A stretch of 38,172 nt of DNA from Lingula anatina (lineage: Eukaryota; Brachiopoda; Lingulata; Lingulida; Lingulidae). The notes under the pieces were generated by a model that did not search any database, had not been told where the DNA came from, and saw nothing but the letters and a program-made list of their open reading frames with translations. The stretch spans positions 1-38,172 of the forward strand of contig NW_019773538.1 in the NCBI RefSeq assembly GCF_001039355.2. Reading direction: 5' to 3'. The position numbers and the translations under genes were made by a program. Each line of letters starts with the position of its first letter. The first letter of the stretch is position 1. Shown here piece by piece: positions 28,101 to 35,121 of this stretch.

Positions 28101-28599
28101 AAAGCAAAGAAAATATTAAAATGAAACCCTATGTTATTCCTTTATAAGTTATCCTGTTTGAACCACTATGGTGGTATTTTGTTAGGTTTAGTGGCAATTA
28201 TTTGACATGCATAATACACACACTGACTGAACATTATGTACCTGTAACATAATGTGCTGAACCGCTATCAATGTTCTATGTCTTGTTCATTCAAAAATAA
28301 ATAGGATGACTAATGTCAATTAAGTTTAAAAGGAAAATTAATGTTTTAGACTCAACCTTGACAATTAATTGTAAACAAACTGCATGTTTCATGTAATATT
28401 GATACAGATATAAAAATTATTTCTTTAATGCATTATGAATGTGTTGAGATGAAATAAAAACATCACCATAACATGCATAACATCTAGCTGGATCTCTTAC
28501 CTTGGTGTCTTCTTCTGGTTTCTGGACGTGAATGCTGGGAATCTCCATTTTAAGATTCTGATCAGAGCGGCCCAGTTGAATGTGAATGCGAACATCCAT
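2001..28599 (-). CDS. RAPGEF4: Epac: cAMP-regulated Rap guanine-nucleotide exchange factor, 21-exon gene model
   Basis: The product activates the small GTPases Rap1/Rap2 by nucleotide exchange when cAMP binds its regulatory half. Exons (high to low coordinate): 28501-28599, 23109-23337, 10715-10898, 10193-10338, 9683-9759, 9314-9381, 8908-8986, 8517-8632, 8072-8154, 7605-7697, 6936-7167, 6348-6544, 5898-6044, 5496-5593, 4984-5109, 4207-4385, 3815-3905, 3291-3429, 2865-2929, 2561-2615, 2001-2128. The total is 2631 nt, 876 residues plus stop, close to human Epac1 (about 880-920) and shorter than Epac2A (1011). Approximate domains: DEP 52-125, cyclic-nucleotide-binding 180-300, REM 334-468, linker 469-533, Ras-association 534-620, CDC25 catalytic 630-870. 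All intron phases agree. Invertebrates usually have one Epac, so the choice between RAPGEF3 and RAPGEF4 is loose; many positions look closer to RAPGEF4. The family is certain; the 5' end is the least sure part. Confidence 0.96.
2561..2615 (-). CDS. RAPGEF4: Epac exon 20: last CDC25 helix (residues 817-835)
   Basis: A 55-nt exon between AATGTTTCAG and CTCTAG|GTGAGA. Encodes [18 protein letters not shown], aligned with R-M-I-A-x-T-x-R-T-x-R-Y-x-R-S of Epac. Residues are less conserved than in neighbouring exons, but phase and position fit exactly. Confidence 0.9.
2865..2929 (-). CDS. RAPGEF4: Epac exon 19: CDC25 domain (residues 795-816)
   Basis: A 65-nt exon between TTTCCAG and ATG|GTGAGT. 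Encodes [20 protein letters not shown] and K-M, matching the D-M-T-F-x-H-E-G-N region of vertebrate Epac. Phase 1 in, phase 0 out. Confidence 0.95.
3291..3429 (-). CDS. RAPGEF4: Epac exon 18: CDC25 domain with helical-hairpin region (residues 749-795)
   Basis: Acceptor ATTTTCTAG, donor AAAG|GTAGGC. Encodes [28 protein letters not shown] and [11 protein letters not shown], the conserved N-H-x-x-Y-R and P-x-I-P-F-x-P-L-L segments of the Epac catalytic domain that flank the Rap-opening hairpin. Phase 0 in, phase 1 out. Confidence 0.97.
3685..3807 (-). repeat. degenerate minisatellite just past the exon 17 donor
   Basis: Transcript-sense units such as TTGTCTCAACTAACACAA recur about 5-6 times (plus strand TTGTGTTAGTTGAGACAA). 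This is a divergent form of the TGTCACACCTAACACA family. The array begins within 10 bases of the donor at 3813-3814. Confidence 0.7.
3815..3905 (-). CDS. RAPGEF4: Epac exon 17: CDC25 catalytic core (residues 718-748)
   Basis: Acceptor TCTTAAG|C, donor TGGGAG|GTGAGA. Encodes [20 protein letters not shown] then SRLSQTWE. The N-L-N-S-F-F-A-I-x-x-G-L motif is the most conserved block of Ras-family exchange factors and forms the GTPase-binding surface. The upstream open frame is intronic. A degenerate minisatellite follows the donor. Confidence 0.97.
4207..4385 (-). CDS. RAPGEF4: Epac exon 16: CDC25 catalytic domain (residues 659-718)
   Basis: Acceptor CTGTTTTCAG, donor TA|GTAAGT. Encodes [34 protein letters not shown] and [15 protein letters not shown]. 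These are the conserved CDC25 helices, with the F-x-x-R-F-N and W-x-x-T-E-x-C motifs. Phase 0 in, phase 2 out. Its antisense strand is open over the same stretch; that is a shadow. Confidence 0.96.
4984..5109 (-). CDS. RAPGEF4: Epac exon 15: entry to the CDC25 domain (residues 617-658)
   Basis: Acceptor TTTACCAG, donor GAG|GTAATG, phase 0 on both sides. Encodes [10 protein letters not shown], then [20 protein letters not shown] and LNTMHE, nearly colinear with T-P-L-P-E-Q-E-G-P-T and S-S-K-D-L-A-Y-Q-M-T of vertebrate Epac2. This is the first helix of the exchange domain. Confidence 0.96.
5385..5472 (-). repeat. minisatellite past the exon 14 donor
   Basis: Plus-strand units TGTGTTAGATGTGATAG and TGTGTTAGGTGTGCAGG, among others, about 5 copies of 16-18 bp. 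It starts about 20 bases after the donor at 5494-5495. Confidence 0.75.
5496..5593 (-). CDS. RAPGEF4: Epac exon 14: Ras-association domain, second part (residues 584-616)
   Basis: Acceptor TACTTTCAG, donor CTG|GTAAAC. Encodes [20 protein letters not shown] followed by [13 protein letters not shown], matching the L-T-I-N-G-R-L-F-A-C-P-R-E strand region of Epac2. An alternative AG two bases further in would break the frame. The minisatellite at 5385-5472 begins about 20 bases past the donor. Confidence 0.92.
5898..6044 (-). CDS. RAPGEF4: Epac exon 13: Ras-association domain, first part (residues 535-584)
   Basis: Acceptor CCCATTTCAG, donor AATGGAG|GTTGGT. Encodes [20 protein letters not shown] then [20 protein letters not shown]. 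This matches the F-K-V-Y-C-x-D-H-T-Y-T-T start of the Epac2 RA domain, the module that binds Ras-GTP in Epac2. Keeping D-H-T-Y-T-T argues for the RAPGEF4 type, since Epac1 is divergent here. Confidence 0.94.
6348..6544 (-). CDS. RAPGEF4: Epac exon 12: Ser/Pro-rich linker between REM and RA (residues 469-535)
   Basis: Acceptor CCATTTCAG, donor GAAA|GTAAGG, phase 2 in and phase 1 out. Little of it aligns with vertebrate Epac. It has a duplicated P-S-R-S-P motif and looks disordered. Two motifs fit the PKA consensus: KRVS (Ser481) and RRGS (Ser516). The last residues, A-I-D-E, lead into the Ras-association domain as S-D-E does in Epac2. It is visibly more GC-rich than the flanking introns. Exon assignment is firm by phase; function is inferred. 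Confidence 0.88.
6589..6656. repeat. (TA)n microsatellite, about 34 units
   Basis: Perfect AT dinucleotide run in the intron just upstream of exon 12. Confidence 0.97.
6936..7167 (-). CDS. RAPGEF4: Epac exon 11: REM domain, end (residues 392-469)
   Basis: The acceptor is taken at GCTGAAG|GA, the one compatible with exon 10. The open frame runs on to 7429, but that part is unlike Epac and would not splice in phase. Encodes [20 protein letters not shown], a [16 protein letters not shown] segment and [10 protein letters not shown], the helices closing REM. Donor CA|GTAAGT. Confidence 0.9.
7441..7600 (-). repeat. minisatellite past the exon 10 donor
   Basis: Eight or more degenerate units of the plus-strand form GTGTTAGGTGTGACTGT. 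The end of the array practically abuts the donor at 7603-7604, so the first intron bases are repeat-derived or repeat-like. Confidence 0.75.
7605..7697 (-). CDS. RAPGEF4: Epac exon 10: REM domain, middle (residues 361-392)
   Basis: Acceptor GTTTTTTAAG. Encodes [17 protein letters not shown] and [10 protein letters not shown], equivalent to the F-M-P-N-T-Q-L-C-P-A-L region of Epac. The donor is CATG|GTTCAC, a poor match after the GT, but it is the only one that keeps phase 1 and joins exon 11 in frame. A minisatellite starts within a few bases of this donor. Confidence 0.85.
8072..8154 (-). CDS. RAPGEF4: Epac exon 9: start of the REM domain (residues 333-361)
   Basis: Acceptor TTTATTTCAG, donor GTGTCAG|GTAAAT. 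Encodes [20 protein letters not shown], matching Y-T-V-M-S-G-T-P-E-K of vertebrate Epac at the start of the Ras exchanger motif. REM stabilises the catalytic helical hairpin. Phase 2 in, phase 1 out. Confidence 0.95.
8266..8440. mobile_element. probable transposon remnant with G-tract and C-tract
   Basis: GGCCCATAGCCAGGAATTTC leads into AAAAGGGGCG and a run of about 18 G. Further on, GGGGGTTCTTTCGAACCCCC is followed by TGTCCATGGACC. A CCATAGCCAGGAATTT-plus-G-tract edge is, from memory, common in animal repetitive elements. A similar edge occurs at 13559. It sits between exons 8 and 9. Confidence 0.4.
8517..8632 (-). CDS. RAPGEF4: Epac exon 8: hinge and lid (residues 295-333)
   Basis: Acceptor TGATTTAG, donor TACAA|GTAAGT. 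Encodes [20 protein letters not shown], the hinge helix followed by VLVLE, the motif that interacts with the Ras-association domain in Epac. A Gln/Thr/Ser-rich stretch then leads into the REM domain and varies more from vertebrate sequences. Confidence 0.96.
8785..8905 (-). repeat. minisatellite abutting the exon 7 donor
   Basis: About seven units, plus-strand form GTGTTAGGTGTGACATT, run right up to the donor at 8906-8907. Transcript sense begins GTGAGTCTGTCACACCTAGC. Confidence 0.8.
8908..8986 (-). CDS. RAPGEF4: Epac exon 7: end of the cNMP-binding beta-roll (residues 268-294)
   Basis: Acceptor CTATTTAG, donor CTCAGG|GTGAGT. Encodes [20 protein letters not shown] and FNRILR, the last beta strands and start of the hinge helix that moves on cAMP binding. 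The intron begins inside a minisatellite of the TGTCACACCTAACACA type. Confidence 0.96.
9314..9381 (-). CDS. RAPGEF4: Epac exon 6: phosphate-binding cassette (residues 246-268)
   Basis: Acceptor ACTCCTAG, donor CCAAG|GTAGGT. Encodes [20 protein letters not shown] then [16 protein letters not shown] is the cAMP phosphate-binding cassette; the Arg near residue 268, split across the intron, contacts the cyclic phosphate in this family. At the position where PKA-type domains carry Glu, this protein has Lys, as Epac2 does. That matches the intact cAMP site of Epac. Confidence 0.96.
9683..9759 (-). CDS. RAPGEF4: Epac exon 5: cNMP-binding domain, strands 2-4 (residues 220-245)
   Basis: Acceptor TTGTTCCAG, donor GGAAAG|GTAAAA. 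Encodes [20 protein letters not shown] followed by VIYGK, the classic cyclic-nucleotide-binding beta-roll signature, almost identical to vertebrate Epac. Phase 1 in, phase 0 out. Confidence 0.96.
9934..9990 (-). repeat. short minisatellite tract in the intron between exons 4 and 5
   Basis: Two to three units such as GTGACAGTGTGTTAGGTGTG. It lies about 200 bases past the exon 4 donor. Confidence 0.65.
10128..10186 (-). repeat. degenerate minisatellite at the exon 4 donor
   Basis: Units TTGGTGAGGCAATG (twice) and GCGTTAGTTGAGACAAT end within about 6 bases of the donor at 10191-10192. It resembles the variant beside exon 17. Confidence 0.6.
10193..10338 (-). CDS. RAPGEF4: Epac exon 4: start of the cyclic-nucleotide-binding domain (residues 171-220)
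   Basis: Acceptor GTTTCAG, donor GTTT|GTAAGT. Encodes [20 protein letters not shown] and [20 protein letters not shown]. These are the N-terminal helical bundle and first strands of the high-affinity cAMP-binding domain (domain B of Epac2). A decayed minisatellite lies just past the donor, at 10128-10186. Confidence 0.96.
10509..10616 (-). repeat. minisatellite in the intron after exon 3
   Basis: Degenerate units including TGTCAGGTGTGACAGCGTG and TTAGGTGTGACAATG. It begins about 100 bases past the exon 3 donor. Confidence 0.65.
10715..10898 (-). CDS. RAPGEF4: Epac exon 3: DEP end and linker to the cNMP domain (residues 110-171)
   Basis: Acceptor CATTTTAG, donor CT|GTGAGT. It contains [16 protein letters not shown], the last DEP strands, and an acidic helix with [14 protein letters not shown], which is nearly identical to the pre-cNBD segment of vertebrate Epac. 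Phase 1 in, phase 2 out; both join in frame to the neighbouring exons. Confidence 0.96.
12016..12071. repeat. (TA)n microsatellite
   Basis: About 28 TA units flanked by TAAACAC and GTGTACTA. Confidence 0.97.
12681..12730. repeat. (CA)n-(GA)n compound microsatellite
   Basis: About 19 CA units pass directly into about 6 GA units. Confidence 0.97.
13559..13600. mobile_element. possible transposon edge with G-tract
   Basis: TCCAGGAAATCATGAAAGGG runs into AGGGGGGGGGGGG. It resembles the edge at 8266, CCAGGAATTTCAAAAGGGG, suggesting two decayed members of one family. Confidence 0.3.
14356..14356. other. single ambiguous base (N)
   Basis: One N in the intron; another occurs at 18206. These are sequencing or assembly ambiguities. 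Confidence 0.9.
15335..16710. repeat. satellite of about 177 bp, roughly 7.5 tandem copies
   Basis: The marker ATCNTCTGTCAACAAATTAG recurs near 15350, 15543, 15722, 15899, 16071, 16251, 16421 and 16551. Spacing is about 170-192 bp, except the last, which is about 130 after an internal deletion. Each unit also contains AATAATAAACACCTTGACTA and GGTCATTCACACCTGTGTT. The copies at about 15560-15720 and 16090-16250 share private variants (GTTCGAAATAATAAACACC, CTTCAAGTTGACTGTCTC), giving a three-unit higher-order period near 530 bp. Confidence 0.9.
18296..18341. repeat. (CGA/CGG)n trinucleotide repeat
   Basis: GGCGACGGCGATGGCGACG and further ACG repeats make a GC-rich island in AT-rich intron. One frame reads poly-Arg; it is a simple repeat, not a gene. 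Confidence 0.9.
18402..18689. mobile_element. foldback MITE copy A
   Basis: The ends are inverted: GGGAGCGTTCAGATATACAC at left, and the reverse complement of the right end reads GGGCGCATTCAGATAGACAC. Both continue into ACATCATA and then GTTGGGT. An inner pair, CAGCTAGGGGGTAATTAA and TTAATCACCCCCTAGCTG, flanks a short loop. It has no coding capacity, and no clear target-site duplication was found. Confidence 0.85.
19316..19665. mobile_element. inverted-repeat element around a sequence gap
   Basis: Left arm AATTTGTCTCATTTAA (about 19358-19373), CTTACAAGTCCCAATC and TCCTAGAACAT correspond to the reverse complement of the right arm: CATTTGTCTCATTTAA, TTTACGGTCCTCAATC and TTCTAGAACAT. Between the arms lie an A-run (19525-19554) and 25 N (19555-19579). 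A hairpin with a homopolymer loop would explain the failed sequence. Confidence 0.65.
20085..20133. repeat. (AC)n microsatellite, interrupted
   Basis: ACACAC runs interrupted by GCACATGCATAA. Confidence 0.95.
20655..20790. repeat. ATGCAT-rich alternating purine-pyrimidine tract
   Basis: Repeated words TATGCATATG, ACATGCATGTGCA and CATGCATGCATGAG form a degenerate short-word tract able to adopt cruciform or Z-like forms. Confidence 0.6.
21380..21426. repeat. (AAC)n microsatellite, two blocks
   Basis: Two ACAACAACAAC blocks separated by ATTAAAACTTCAA. Confidence 0.9.
21842..21921. repeat. (AAAT)n microsatellite
   Basis: About 20 AAAT units with one extra A midway. Related arrays lie at 33617-33680 and 36820-36843. 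Confidence 0.97.
22156..22185. repeat. (GT)n microsatellite
   Basis: About 15 GT units, followed by a GCATATATGC palindrome. Confidence 0.95.
22690..22856 (-). repeat. longest and cleanest minisatellite array, 12.2-kb intron near exon 2
   Basis: About nine units alternate between TGTGACAGTGTGTTAGT and TGTGACAATGTGTTAGG types. A higher-order period of about 66 bp is visible (GTTAGTTGTGACAGTGTGGT recurs). It lies 250-420 bases past the exon 2 donor. Confidence 0.85.
23029..23068 (-). repeat. minisatellite remnant near the exon 2 donor
   Basis: CAATGTTCTAGGTGTGACAC and TAATAGTTGTAACATT are two decayed units, about 40 bases past the exon 2 donor at 23107-23108. Confidence 0.55.
23109..23337 (-). 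CDS. RAPGEF4: Epac exon 2: first part of the DEP domain (residues 34-110)
   Basis: Starts after GTTATAG and ends CATG|GTAAGC, phase 0 in and phase 1 out. It encodes the conserved KAG..LR helix, then [14 protein letters not shown], the DEP signature found in Epac proteins, SEMTDWML, and [17 protein letters not shown] domains take Epac to membranes (phosphatidic acid after cAMP activation in vertebrates). This DEP domain is split by a 12.2-kb intron after the GVLVH strand. Confidence 0.96.
24184..24398. mobile_element. foldback MITE copy B with TAA target duplication
   Basis: Left end GACTGCATTCCCATAGATTT; the right end reverse-complements to GACCCCATTCCCATAGATTT. Inside are GGGGATTCACGCTAAATTGC and AGTTAATTACCCCCTA, shared with the other copies. 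TAA sits directly outside both ends, as expected for 3-bp-duplicating PIF/Harbinger-type elements. It is 215 bp and non-coding. Confidence 0.8.
25753..25772. repeat. poly-C tract
   Basis: Two runs of C interrupted by one T, with potential i-motif or G-quadruplex character on the other strand. Confidence 0.85.
27712..27895 (-). repeat. minisatellite in the first intron
   Basis: About eight units, for example GTGTTAGGTGTGACAAT and GTGTTAGGTATGACAAT, becoming degenerate at both edges. It lies about 600 bases past the exon 1 donor. Confidence 0.8.
28501..28599 (-). CDS. RAPGEF4: Epac exon 1: unique N-terminus (residues 1-33)
   Basis: The ATG at 28597-28599 follows an in-frame TAA two codons upstream, so translation cannot come from further up on an unspliced transcript. 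The exon ends in EEDTK at a strong donor, AAG|GTAAGA. Residues T-K then join T-P-S-S in exon 2, matching the T-K-V-P-S junction of Epac2. The first 25 or so residues match nothing I know, which fits an alternative first exon. An alternative is an internal exon starting at an AG within it (for example after CTCTGATCAG), with more 5' exons beyond. No TATA box is evident. Confidence 0.7.
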
Positions 28600-31500
28600 G
28601 AATTAAACATATATTGTTCCAGCACATTTTTCCATTGGTAAGTGGTTGAAAGTTCTTCAATGTTTAATGTTAAAAATCGTGTGATTTCCAATATGATTAA
28701 GGACAGAATCCATGACAGTTTAAGAGTATCTTGTGTATCCCGTTAGAGTAATTAAGTACTCAGTATTAGTTCATAGAGCTAACTGTAAACTGCATTGAAA
28801 TGACCAATCTGTAGGATGAGAGTCTCACAATATTACTATAGGCCGGACAACAATGAACAGCAAATCTTAAACAAGCTATACTGTTCCCAAATTAAAGAAT
28901 GCACTTGTTAACCAAAAGTCCACGAAGTGTCTTGAAAGTGGCATCAACATATCAATTTAGGGATCTCCACGTACATCTGTATATGAAGAGAGAGAGATTC
29001 TTTTTGCATTTCTATGCAAAACTATTGTAATTATCAATTCATCAGGCAAAGAAATGTTGATACATTCAGCATTCTTTGAAGTCGTATGATACACTTCCAC
29101 TGAAAGTTAATCCAGATTCCATTGCCCAGCCTCAGAATTGCTATGCTTTCCACAGAATGTAAAAATCCACCTGTCACCTATTTTATGTTATTTCTTGATA
29201 TTGGAAATCATTTACCAGTTCAGAAGATATATACTTTCAAGACATCAGGTCTGGAACTTAAAGTACATAAAGAAATATCCTGGTAAGTTTTTGAAAATTG
29301 ATCATTCATGAAACAAATAGTTTGATACCAATAATCAGCGTTTTCCCGATCCTATTCCAAATACAAAATCCCAAAGACTACTAAACAATCCTTCATCCAA
29401 TTATTCACTCTGATAATTAGGTCTTGGCCTATGTTGACTTTTGCCCTTACTGTCCACATTCAGCATGGCTGATCAACCTTATGAAGTTGTAACACCCAAA
29501 TTACTGTGCATGAATTAATTAGAATGGAACAATAAGCTAGCCTGTTTTTTTATGCAAATTTTGTTGCTAGCACTCAATCGGAATGTTCTAATTTCAGGAA
29601 TTTATGACAGCATCTACAAAAATCACTTTTTTCCCCATTGAAAAGATTGAGTCATTACCATTAGCCTTTGGATCATCAAATGGATATGCAGAATAGAAAA
29701 ACCAAAATTGATCTTGGGTGCCTTTTGTGCTGACAATTCTATCACTGTTACATCAATTCTTTATCCAGAAAACAAAATAACAAATTTGGCTAATGATTTC
29801 CTGCGGTTCCTGGCAGAGATGAAATCACATTCAATTTCTGAGAAATTCCCCAGGGTCTCATCATGTGCATTATCACTAGAGGGCCCTGGGGAGTTGGGAT
29901 ATAAAGCCACCCAGGGACTAGTCTGTATTGACCTAGACAGAGGACATGAAGGAGACTTTACAAAGATCAAGAATGATATTCAAATTTTGCTGATTCTTTT
30001 TTTTTTAATTTTTGAGGGGCAAAATAGCATGTTGAACCATTATTGCAATTTTGATTTCTTAAAAGAAGAGAACGGAAAACAAAAAAATTATTGCCTTCTT
30101 TTCATTTTAGCAAAGTCACTTTACTGAAAAGTAGCTATTCCCAACCATTTATTTCAGTGCACAATAAAGATGTAATAATTTCATACCTGTATTTCTCTTA
30201 TGTTTATACACTTTCCTTTGTAACTTAATATTCAGAAATACTAGTGATACAAATGGCAAGAGCTAAAAAGAAAAAAAAATAGCCAAGTTACATGTACTTG
30301 CTGCAGTCCCTGTGATCCTTTATAAAGAATTTCCATGATTCCCACTCAAAATGTCAAACAAATTTCATTTTCATTATATGATTGTATTTTCACCCCTACA
30401 ATGTCCTATACTCAATTTAAAACGTACCTTTTACATGCTGCACTCACTGTAGCTAATGTCCAACAGTAATGGATGAGACGATCTGGCACTGCAACTGGGA
30501 AAACCTTTTAACCGAGATAAAAGTAACAGCCATCATTAAACCCAGTGAAGTGGCCAGCTATTGTTTTCCAATAGATATCCACAGTACCATGAAAACCGTA
30601 TGTTCATTTTCAAATATCCATATCAGGGGCCAATGTTCAGGGTCTTCCAAGTGTGGCCAAGCACACTACATCCAAATATGGTGTAAAATGGATAATAATG
30701 ATTTTTTAACTACACTGGACAAACTGTTAACCAGGACAGAAGGGTGTCAGTTTAAATGAGTGAATCATACACCCTAGATTATCAGTGTTCATCTTAGATC
30801 TCAGAGGAGACATCTACCTCACTTCAGCCATATATCCTGTATATCATCATATCAATATGTTTTAGCCCTTTCAGTGCAGCCTATGGTCAGATGAACAGTG
30901 CCACTACAGCTGTCTATTTCTAATAAGCCAAGGAAAGATACACTTCATCATTGTATTAATACTATTAAACTGATTAACTGGGCTGACGCTCTGGTTTCCT
31001 ATAGCAGACATTATGAAGTAGTACAGCTACAATTTATATTGATAGTTTTTACACTCTGCTGAGATAATAGTCTGTCATCACACACTGTGGCCTCCAAGAT
31101 CTTTTCAGATATGAGAAATGACAAAATATATTGAGGAAAATAATAGCTTCTAAATGGCATTTCAAGTCCAACTATGTACACTTAAATGTGTAATATTATT
31201 AAAACTGTTACCTGATTAATAAATTTCTAAAATGATATTTTGCACCATAATATTTGATTTACTAAATATGCATTTTCAGATTTTTTTCCACCCTAACATC
31301 AACATCACAAAAAAGGGGAAGAATGAGAGACAATAAGTAGCAAAGGAGCATACAATTACCAATTAACAAATGGGCAGCTGAATGGAAGATAAATTAATAA
31401 AATGTCCATCAGCATCCTCTGATAGAAGAGGCACCATTAAAATAATTGCATTTCATAACCACTCATAATTCCACTGAATTTTCAAGTAAATGAAAATATT

Positions 31501-32354
31501 TACAGTACCGTAACACTGCTTGAATAAAAACCAAGATCCACCCATCCAACATACGCATATCTATCATAATATCTAATAATATGATATCTACCTCCACTCT
31601 GTTTTGTGCAAGAAGTCACTATCCAATAAAAGGAATGTTGTTTTCAACAAAGCAGTCTAATTTTTTTACCAAAAATAGACTGACTGACGTCAGACAGCCA
31701 AATGACATTTGGATCCTCATTTTGCACCCTGAGTTCGTTGGTTTACTGGACCCCTAATGCTATTTTTCGGCATAAACCCATGTCATTTGCTCCTTAACTG
31801 AACAGAAACAGAGAGGCTCTGATGGGCAGAGGTTAAGTACCACAGCTCCTCAGAATTAACACTAAATCGCGCAGTGGAATTTGACATCAATCAGTCTCAA
31901 CAATTCCCAGTCAAAGTTTCTCCTGATGTGACAAATCTAACCTAGAAAGCCATCCATCCAACTATCCAGTGTCACACTTTACGAGATGATATAAATGAAT
32001 GAGGCTAAATTGGTCATCCATCAAAAGTCCCATGTGGCAGGGAATACAATATACTGACAATAACATTAAGTCCCTGTTGTATGAGGGGGGTCCTATGTCT
32101 TGTCTATATATTCAAAATTAGTGTTCCCTTCTGATGCACTTTGATTTCACAGGTGGTTGAACATATCAAGATGTGTTCACACCAGATCATGCTTAAGCAG
32201 TTGTGGCTTTAAGCAAGCCTGTTTAACATACACAAAGATCAAGATAGTAAATTCTATGTAAGAGGCTATGAGATTTAAACAGCCAAAGAAAAATTGCCTG
32301 GGATGCTGCTATAATGTGCAGATTAATGCACAAAGATGATAGAGGCATGTGAAT

Positions 32355-32492
32355 TAGGTATCTTTGCCATTAGCTGACACGCCTCCTTGAACAGCTAGGG
32401 GGTAATTAACTATCTTGTGCTGATTAAACTGATGTCAATTATGTCCACAGAGTTGGACCGACCCAGCTAGTATGATGTGCACATCTAAATGC
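32355..32492. mobile_element. MITE copy D, apparently left-truncated
   Basis: Contains GACACGCCTCC and CAGCTAGGGGGTAATTAAC. The right end reverse-complements to GGGCGCATTTAGATGTGCAC, then ATCATACTAGCTGGGTC. These match copy A's core and right terminus. No matching left terminus was found within 250 bases. Confidence 0.7.
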
Positions 32493-33616
32493 GCCCATAT
32501 CATGGGCCTATTACCATTGAAGATAAGTCAATCTTATTTCAATGTGGGACATCTCAGCAAGGTGTGGGTATGATTACAATTTGTTCTACAATGGGAAAAC
32601 ATTATTCCAAGTGTATCAAGTCTATAAGGTTGACCACACTTAAGACTGTAATATGTATATAGTCACTTATTTAGAACTCACCCTGCTTTCTATCAGCATC
32701 TGCATCCAAGCCACTAACAGAACTGCGACAATTAGCACAGACTGGCAGATTTGGCCTCAGTGTCTCCAACTGTGCTTTAGTTACCAAAAGAACTGACCAG
32801 TAGTCAGACCAAGCTAAAGCCTCTGGTTTTCCACTACCAGATTGCTAAGGCTTTACTCCCAGTCTTCCTTAACCTCTCTCGACATGCAAAAAACCTGCTG
32901 AATGCCAGATATATCGTAAAGCACCAGAGTTTAAAAAGGAAGAGACATCTTCCCACTTCCTTCATGTCCACCTACCATCTCCTCAATCACTCTGCTTATC
33001 CATTTTTTAACTCCAAACGATGGATGCGTAAGTTCTAATTAGGGTTCTTCTGAAGGGCGCGTGGTCTGCAGTCAAGTGGGGGGCAACTGAGAGATATATA
33101 CTAGCTATCCCTGTTTGGAAGCTATCCTTAACTTTTTTTTTTCAGCCACAATTATGCTGCAAAGCTACTTAATGTCATCTTTCCCCATATTCAACCCTTA
33201 AAAGTAAAAACAAATTATCTTTCTGCAATGTACAATGGAAGACCTTGGTGGTCAGAAAATCATAGGAACCAATTAGAACTACATATATTTCAATTTGACT
33301 TAAAAAACATGGTGTAAATCATTGAATCCAAGAAGAGGGACTGGTCAAGCTATGATTTGTGAGGAGGAGAAAATTAGTCCTTTTTTACAAGGAAAATCCA
33401 ATTAGATCGGAAAAACCTATATAGGATACGGTTAATTTAGTCCCACCCATCATATGGCAGGTGGTCTAGCTATAATCTAATCCCTCGGTTGTGTCACCCA
33501 CAGCTAACTGCTACAGACTTATAATAAGAGGAAATGTCCTAAACTGAATGGTGAAAAAATCAAAATCAGACAACTTGATGCGATGATATAAATTTGAATT
33601 AACAAAAAAGTAATGA

Positions 33617-33679
<63 letters not shown>

Positions 33680-33680
33680 A
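33617..33680. repeat. (AAAT)n microsatellite
   Basis: About 16 units in upstream DNA. Confidence 0.97.
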
Positions 33681-35121
33681 ACATCTTGATATCATCTTAT
33701 TGGTGCTATCCCACAAATCCAATACATACTGACAATTAAAGTGGGCCATAAATGAACGATTGTTTAAAAAATAACATCTTAAGTGCTGCCTACATGATTC
33801 TCAGTGTCATCCCATCAACTCCTACTTAAACTTAACCAAATTAATCCTGTTACCATTTAAGACATATGTACCCGATACAATCCTCCCTCCCCCAATGTCT
33901 TCCCATTCAACCCACTATAGATAAAGCCATTGTAACTTAACCCACGTACCTAGTAAGCCCTTGCCTACACAGGAAACAGTACGATTCTTTCAATTAACCA
34001 CAGTCACCTGATCTCTCCTCCGCATAATTACGACTTAATTGGAAGCATCAACTAACGATATTCAAGGCAATTCTTAACAACGCCTACTGAAGTTTGTATT
34101 TTTTTCCTCCCCAATTTCTAGCTTGTAATGTGATTCGAATTTGATGAAGATGGGAAGCGGTGAGCTCTGCAGGATGGAATAATTAAGTTCCAATCACCCC
34201 ACCTAAGTCGAACGGAGATCACACTTCCACAAGGAGCTTGGAGTTAGATAACTATGGATGTTTTCAAGAATAATATTGAGTGAAAATACTTCAGATGATA
34301 CTGCCAGATACAGAAATACTGTTTCACAGTAGTCAATTGATATACTTATGTAATCAATATTTGTAAAAAACTGTACCTCTGGATTTCACAAAAAACCTTC
34401 CTATGAGTTGAACTGTTAGCAGCACGAACAAGTCGTCTGTTTTTCTTTGCTGCTATATCATGTACAGATATAAAAGTCCCTAGGAAAAGACTCCACACAC
34501 TATGTAAGGATAATGCTCTCATAAAACAGACAGCACTGATGAAGAATATTCATGTGCTCCTGCAAATTGTAAATGATGTGCTAACTCTATGCACTGACTG
34601 TATTTCAATCTCACATTTAATCTTCCCCAATATATATCATATTCCCTGACTCTAAGTAATAGCTCTAAGAAAAAAAGCACTTGCTGAATAGATTAATTAT
34701 CAACGCTTGTGTCTGGATTAGAGAAGATCCGATTAACTATCACTGAATGAACTGTGGTCATGTTCACAGCAGAGATAACCTAATTCTCAACTCAAAATTG
34801 TGCACTCGATCTGTATCCTTGGTTTTCCCTATAGACTGTGAATACAACAATTAAGTAGGCTAAGTCCTGTGATTGGGTTGTATCACATAAACACGATGCT
34901 TTGTTAGTTGAAAAAACAATAAATAGTCTGATGAAGGTGATGCCTCTTTATTTCAAAACTTCAGGCAGTATAGTTCAGTCCAGCAATTTAATCAAATTGA
35001 ATGGTATTACTTATTTAAAAATTCATTGCCTGTTGACCATTTTTCACCCTGATTTCTGAAGGTCACAAACTGGAAATAAGAGAGGCTTGATGATGGATTT
35101 AGGGATCAAGTCTCTCAGAGA

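Larger units (their letters stand above)
23338..28500 (-). other. 5.2-kb first Epac intron
   Basis: Contains MITE copy B (24184-24398), a C-rich tract (25753-25772) and the minisatellite at 27712-27895. No open frame here resembles a protein I know. The remainder is AT-rich and featureless. Confidence 0.8.

Noticed and set aside
28497-28691. 64-codon minus-strand frame overlapping exon 1
   Set aside because: It is in another frame and hits a stop at the exon 1 donor, so it cannot join exon 2. At most it is an overlapping upstream open frame.
29708-30127. 139-codon plus-strand frame as a gene
   Set aside because: The start and middle look mildly protein-like, but the end degenerates into AT-rich low-complexity sequence. 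No domain or splice support was seen.
30469-30759. 96-codon plus-strand frame
   Set aside because: No recognisable motif and no supporting neighbour exons; length is plausible by chance over 38 kb.
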